From: an uncultured Rhodospirillales bacterium
GTDB taxonomy: Bacteria > Pseudomonadota > Alphaproteobacteria > Acetobacterales > Acetobacteraceae
Length of the DNA stretch: 64,000 nt
NCBI GenBank assembly: GCA_903928895.1
Contig: CAIYSR010000073.1
Span: 1 to 64,000, forward strand
Direction of reading: 5' to 3'
Positions 60,283 through 64,000 of the stretch are shown here, piece by piece; positions within the stretch are counted from its first letter, which is position 1; the number at the start of each line of letters is the position of its first letter. The notes beneath the pieces were generated by a model that was not told the DNA's origin, did no database searches, and saw nothing but the letters and a program-made list of their open reading frames with translations. The translations under genes and the position numbers were made by a program.

Positions 60283-62727
60283 ATGGTTACCCCGTCATCC
60301 GAGCTTCCCATCACCGCAGATCTTCCCGTCACCGCGAGCCTGCCCGCATTGCTGGCCACGCTCGCCGCCGGGCGCAATGCGGTGCTGGTCGCGCCGCCTG
60401 GCGCCGGCAAGACCACGCTGGTGCCGCTCGCGCTGCTGCACGCGCCCTGGGTGGATGGGCAGAAGATCGTCATGCTCGAACCCCGCCGCCTCGCTGCCCG
60501 GGCCGCGGCCATGCGCATGTCGGCGCTGTTGGGCGAGCCGGTCGGCGGCATTGTCGGCTATCGCACCCGGCTCGACTCGGCGGTCTCCGCGCTGACGCGG
60601 ATCGAGGTGGTCACCGAGGGGCTGCTGGTGCGCCGGTTGCAATCGGACCCCGGGCTCGACGGCACGGCCATCGTCATCCTCGACGAGGTGCACGAGCGGG
60701 CGCTGGAGGCGGATCTGGCGCTGGCGTTCTGCCGCGACCTGCAAACCAGCCTCCGCCCAGAGCTGCGCCTGCTCGCGATGTCCGCCACTGCCGATGGGGC
60801 GCGGCTTTCGGCGCTGCTGGAGGCGGACGTGGTGGAGAGTGCGGGGCGGGCCTATCCCGTCGCCGTGACGCATGCCGCGCGCGACGTCGCGGATGCGCGC
60901 GATCTGCCTGAGGCCATGGCCAAAGCGATCCGTGGCGCATTGGCGGCCCACCAGGGCGATATCCTGGCCTTCCTGCCCGGCATGGGCGAAATCCGCCGCA
61001 CCGAGACGGCGCTGTCCGGCTGCGGCGCGCTGGTGTTGGCGCTGCACGGCGACCTGCCGCCGGCCGAGCAGGACCGCGCACTGCGTCCGGCCGAAGGGCG
61101 GCGGGTGGTGCTGGCGACCTCGATCGCCGAGACCTCGCTGACTGTGCCGGGGGTGCGGATCGTGGTCGACGGTGGCTGGCGCCGGGCGCCGCGGCTCGAT
61201 CCGGCGACCGGGCTGACCCGCCTCGCCACCTTGCGGATCAGCCGGGCGGCGGCCGAGCAGCGGGCCGGGCGGGCCGGGCGCGAGGCGCCGGGGGTCGCGA
61301 TCCGGCTCTGGACGGCGGCGATGCATCGCGGCATGGCCGTGTTCGACCGGCCGGAGATCCTGGAGGCCGAGTTGTCCGGCCTGTGCCTGGACTGCGCCGC
61401 CTGGGGCGCGGCGCCGGCCGACCTGCCGTTCCCCGATGCGCCGCCGCCCGGGGCGTTGGCGGCCGGGGGGGCGCTGCTGCGCGATCTCGGAGGGCTCGAC
61501 GAAGCCGGCCGGATCAGCGATCTCGGCCGCCGCATGGCCCGCCTCGGCGCCCACCCCCGTCTGTCCGCCATGATGCTGGCCGCTGAAACCGAGGCCGAGG
61601 GCTCGCTGGCCTGTGACCTCGCCGCGATCCTCGAGGAGCGCGATCCGCTGCGCGCGCCCGACGCACCCGCCGATATCGGCCTGCGCGTCCAGGCCCTGGA
61701 GGACGGCTACGGCGCCGATCGTGGCGCCATCTCCCGCATCCGCCGCGCCGCCCAGCAATACCGCCGCCGCCTCGGGGTCTCCACCGGCAACACCGGCGCC
61801 GACGCCGGCCGCCTGCTTGCCGCCGGCTTCCCCGACCGCATCGCTCAGCGCCGCGGCGAACCTGGCAGCTTCCGCCTCTCTGGCGGCGGCGGCGCCCGCA
61901 TCCCGCTCGCCGACCCGCTCTCCAAGGCCCCCCTCCTCGTCATCGCCGCGCTCGAACTCAAGGCCGGCGCCCGCATCAAGCTAGCAGCTCCCCTCGACGC
62001 CGCCACCCTCCCCGCCACCCTCGCCGCCCGCGTCACCGAGGTCGTCGAAAGCGGGCTCGACCCGGTCACCGGATCCGTTCTCGCCCGCCGCCGCCGCCGC
62101 CTCGGCGCGCTGATCCTGGAGGACCGAACCGAGCCGGCCGACCCCGCCGAAACCGCCGCCGCGCTCGCCCGCGCGGTCGATATCGCCCGCCTGCCCTGGA
62201 CCGAGGCGGCCCGCCAGTTGCAGGCCCGCGTCGGCTGGATGCGTGGCCTTGACCCGACAGCCTTCCCCGACCTCACCGACACCGCCCTCGGCGCCGATCG
62301 GGCTTGGCTCGCGGCCAATCTGCAGGGCGCCTCACGCCTGGCCGAAGTCGAGAAGCTTGACCTCCACAACGTGCTTCGCGCCACGCTCGACTGGTCGGCC
62401 GCCGCCCGGCTCGACCGCGCGCTGCCGACTCATATCGAGTTGCCCGGCGGCGTGGCGCGTGTCGATTACACCCAGCCGGTGCCGCTCGCCGAGGGGCGCG
62501 CGCAGCATTTCTATGGCCTCAAATCCACCCCCCGCCTCGCCGACGGGCGCATCGAGCTGCGGCTCGCGCTGCTCTCCCCGGCCGGCCGCCCGATTGCCAT
62601 CACCGGCGACCTCGCCGCCTTCTGGACCGGCGCCTGGGCTGATGCCCGCAAGGACATGCGCGGGCGCTACCCCAAGCATCACTGGCCCGAGGACCCTGCG
62701 ACCGCCTCGCCACACAAGCCGCGCTGA
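60283..62727 (+). CDS. hrpB: ATP-dependent helicase HrpB
   Basis: This 814-residue DEAH-box helicase matches HrpB. Walker A is APPGAGKTT (about 38-46), then MLEPRRLAARAAA (Ia), ILDEVHERAL (DEVH, about 135), AMSATADG (III), and FLPGMGEIRRTE with TSIAETSLTVPG and QRAGRAGREAPG in RecA domain 2. The C-terminal HrpB domain has the HA2-like DLAAILEERDPLR and a tail reading KDMRGRYPKHHWPEDP. HrpB is a predicted RNA helicase with little known function in E. coli. The ATG follows GCAGGGGG. Confidence 0.92.
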   Translation: MVTPSSELPITADLPVTASLPALLATLAAGRNAVLVAPPGAGKTTLVPLALLHAPWVDGQKIVMLEPRRLAARAAAMRMSALLGEPVGGIVGYRTRLDSAVSALTRIEVVTEGLLVRRLQSDPGLDGTAIVILDEVHERALEADLALAFCRDLQTSLRPELRLLAMSATADGARLSALLEADVVESAGRAYPVAVTHAARDVADARDLPEAMAKAIRGALAAHQGDILAFLPGMGEIRRTETALSGCGALVLALHGDLPPAEQDRALRPAEGRRVVLATSIAETSLTVPGVRIVVDGGWRRAPRLDPATGLTRLATLRISRAAAEQRAGRAGREAPGVAIRLWTAAMHRGMAVFDRPEILEAELSGLCLDCAAWGAAPADLPFPDAPPPGALAAGGALLRDLGGLDEAGRISDLGRRMARLGAHPRLSAMMLAAETEAEGSLACDLAAILEERDPLRAPDAPADIGLRVQALEDGYGADRGAISRIRRAAQQYRRRLGVSTGNTGADAGRLLAAGFPDRIAQRRGEPGSFRLSGGGGARIPLADPLSKAPLLVIAALELKAGARIKLAAPLDAATLPATLAARVTEVVESGLDPVTGSVLARRRRRLGALILEDRTEPADPAETAAALARAVDIARLPWTEAARQLQARVGWMRGLDPTAFPDLTDTALGADRAWLAANLQGASRLAEVEKLDLHNVLRATLDWSAAARLDRALPTHIELPGGVARVDYTQPVPLAEGRAQHFYGLKSTPRLADGRIELRLALLSPAGRPIAITGDLAAFWTGAWADARKDMRGRYPKHHWPEDPATASPHKPR

Positions 62728-62866
62728 GGTCAAAGCGCTGAACTCAGCCCACAGACATCAAAGGTGACGACAGTTTCACCCCCGCGCCACTCACCGCAAT
62801 CTTGTTGCGCGCCGCCGGAGCGACCATTTTGTTTCCTCGACGCGCCGAGTCCACGGAGCCCTTGCC

Positions 62867-63922
62867 ATGACCAGCCTCACCCGCCGCGCGAGCTTCGCCG
62901 CGGCCCTGCTGCCCCTGTTGCCCGCCGCACCCGCGCTGGCACGTAGCGGGCCCGACAGTTTCGCCCCGCTCGTCAAGCGGGTGATGCCGAGCGTGGTCAA
63001 CATCGCTGTCACCGAGACCGTCGCCGGGCCTGATCCGCTGGCCAACTTCCCGCCCGAACTGCGCCGCCAGTTCCGCGACCGTTTCCGTCAGCGCCGCGAG
63101 CAGGTCTCGGGCGCGGGCTCGGGCTTTATCATCGATCCATCCGGCTACATCGTCACGAACAACCACGTCGTCGGCAGCGCCGACACCATCGTCGTCGTGC
63201 TCTCCGACGGGACCGAACTGCCCGCCAAGCGCGTCGGCACCGACGATCTCACCGATATCGCGCTCATCAAGGTCAACCCTGCCAAGCCGCTGCCCACCGT
63301 CGCCTGGGGCGACAGCAAGGCGATGGAGGTGGGGGACTGGGTGCTGGCCGCCGGCAACCCGTTCGGGCTCGGCGGCTCGGTCACCGCCGGGATCATCTCC
63401 GCACTCGGGCGCGACATCAACGCCGGCGTGTTCGACGATTTCCTGCAGATCGATGCTCCCATCAACCCCGGCAATTCCGGCGGCCCCCTGTTCAACATGG
63501 ACGGGTTGGTGGTGGGGGTGAACTCGGCGATCTATTCGCCGTCCGGCGGCTCGGTCGGCATTGGTTTCGCCATTCCGGCCGATCTGGCGAGCCGCATCGT
63601 GGCCGACCTGCGCGCCAATGGCCGCATCGAGCGCGGCTGGCTCGGCGTCTCCGTCACCGAGGTGCCGGCCACGCCACGCGGCCCGGCCGGGGTCGGCATC
63701 GCCGAACTCGACCGCCGCGGCCCCGCCCTGAAGGCAGGACTGCGGCCGGGCGACGTGGTGACCGCGCTGAATGGCCAGCCGGTCGACTCGACTCGCCATC
63801 TCATCAAGTCGATCGCCCTGACCAGCCCCGGCAGCACCGTGCGCGTCAGCTTCCGCCGCCAGGGCCGCGAGCTCGAAATGACCATCCCCGTCGGGCGCCG
63901 CCCGCTATCCGAGGAGAACTGA
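62867..63922 (+). CDS. DegP/HtrA-like periplasmic serine protease with one PDZ domain
   Basis: This 351-residue protease has a signal peptide (about 1-26) and a trypsin-like domain with the triad in VTNNHVVGSAD (His), DDLTDIALIKV (Asp) and INPGNSGGPLF (Ser). One PDZ domain follows (about 255-340, RGWLGVSVTEVP, GLRPGDVVTALNG). The single PDZ makes it DegS- or HhoB-like rather than DegP. It degrades or processes misfolded or signalling envelope proteins. The next gene is a response regulator one base downstream, suggesting a protease/two-component unit. Confidence 0.9.
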   Translation: MTSLTRRASFAAALLPLLPAAPALARSGPDSFAPLVKRVMPSVVNIAVTETVAGPDPLANFPPELRRQFRDRFRQRREQVSGAGSGFIIDPSGYIVTNNHVVGSADTIVVVLSDGTELPAKRVGTDDLTDIALIKVNPAKPLPTVAWGDSKAMEVGDWVLAAGNPFGLGGSVTAGIISALGRDINAGVFDDFLQIDAPINPGNSGGPLFNMDGLVVGVNSAIYSPSGGSVGIGFAIPADLASRIVADLRANGRIERGWLGVSVTEVPATPRGPAGVGIAELDRRGPALKAGLRPGDVVTALNGQPVDSTRHLIKSIALTSPGSTVRVSFRRQGRELEMTIPVGRRPLSEEN

Positions 63923-63923
63923 C

Positions 63924-64000
63924 ATGCGCATCCTGGTGGTCGAGGACGACAAGGATGTCGGCGCCTTTATCGTCAAGGGCCTCAAGGAGGCCGGCCATGT
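63924..64000 (+). CDS. Response regulator, N-terminal fragment (cut by window end)
   Basis: The last 77 bases encode MRILVVEDDKDVGAFIVKGL followed by KEAGH. This is the start of a receiver domain: the VVEDD pair holds the metal-binding acidic residues, and the phosphorylated aspartate would lie beyond the window. Length and output domain cannot be seen; the opening is typical of OmpR-type regulators. The ATG follows GAGGAGAAC. It lies one base after the DegP-like gene. Confidence 0.88.
   Translation, partial: MRILVVEDDKDVGAFIVKGLKEAGH

Noticed and set aside
57927-60551. 874-residue minus-strand frame over DsbD/ScsB
   Set aside because: The 58163-60214 frame encodes recognisable DsbD/ScsB motifs; the other frame is Arg/Gly-rich shadow.

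Overview
The window is GC-rich chromosomal DNA (roughly two thirds G+C, strong G/C at third codon positions, very long shadow ORFs). It looks like an alphaproteobacterium, most likely an Acetobacteraceae/Rhodospirillales-type organism. That placement is inference from gene content: an EipB/DUF1849 envelope protein, a DUF1127 protein, a single-PDZ Deg protease next to a response regulator, a PEP-CTERM protein and acyl-CoA/CoA-transferase genes. No rRNA, tRNA, CRISPR array, intact IS element or prophage was recognised. About 57 coding genes are called. Layout: 1-3.3 kb is an accessory edge with a proline-rich hypothetical gene, a PEP-CTERM protein, a hicBA toxin-antitoxin pair, a decayed REP-associated transposase with a REP-like palindrome, and a PIN/ribbon-helix-helix pair. 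3.3-4.9 kb holds a DUF35 plus thiolase acyl-CoA module. 5.0-8.1 kb is a translationally coupled glycan operon (two polysaccharide deacetylases and a GT4). 8.2-13.6 kb is housekeeping: a UvrD/PcrA helicase, PrmA, a DUF1127 protein and Xaa-Pro aminopeptidase. 13.7-20.5 kb is a minus-strand surface-glycan cluster: a two-repeat small protein, a GT2, a GT4 with a long proline-rich tail, and an AT-rich sulfotransferase-fold protein with two copies of a GWA domain. 20.7-28.4 kb carries metabolic and transport genes, a methyltransferase/ArnC-like GT2/EamA operon, and an HI0933-type flavoprotein with no normal start codon. 28.5-33.1 kb is the strangest locus: a 1156-residue protein of unknown family, coupled by a 4-base overlap to a shortened acyl-CoA dehydrogenase. 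33.1-44.1 kb has nucleotide salvage (gpt), a CsaA-like protein, gamma-glutamyltransferase, an amidase, a peptide-binding protein, a flavoprotein, metallo-hydrolases and EipB. 44.2-46.8 kb is an NRAMP-like transporter behind an elaborate leader that resembles a yybP-ykoY manganese riboswitch followed by a 32-codon leader ORF and hairpins. 46.9-52.2 kb groups a CoA transferase, an amidase, a GSA-type aminotransferase and an amidohydrolase. 52.2-64 kb has a c-di-GMP protein, an MFS carrier, an acyl-CoA ligase, a lysophospholipid-type acyltransferase, DsbD/ScsB, HrpB, a DegP-like protease and the start of a response regulator. The best candidates for undescribed biology are the riboswitch/leader-peptide/NRAMP unit, the giant protein with its acyl-CoA dehydrogenase partner, and the GWA-sulfotransferase protein inside the glycan cluster.
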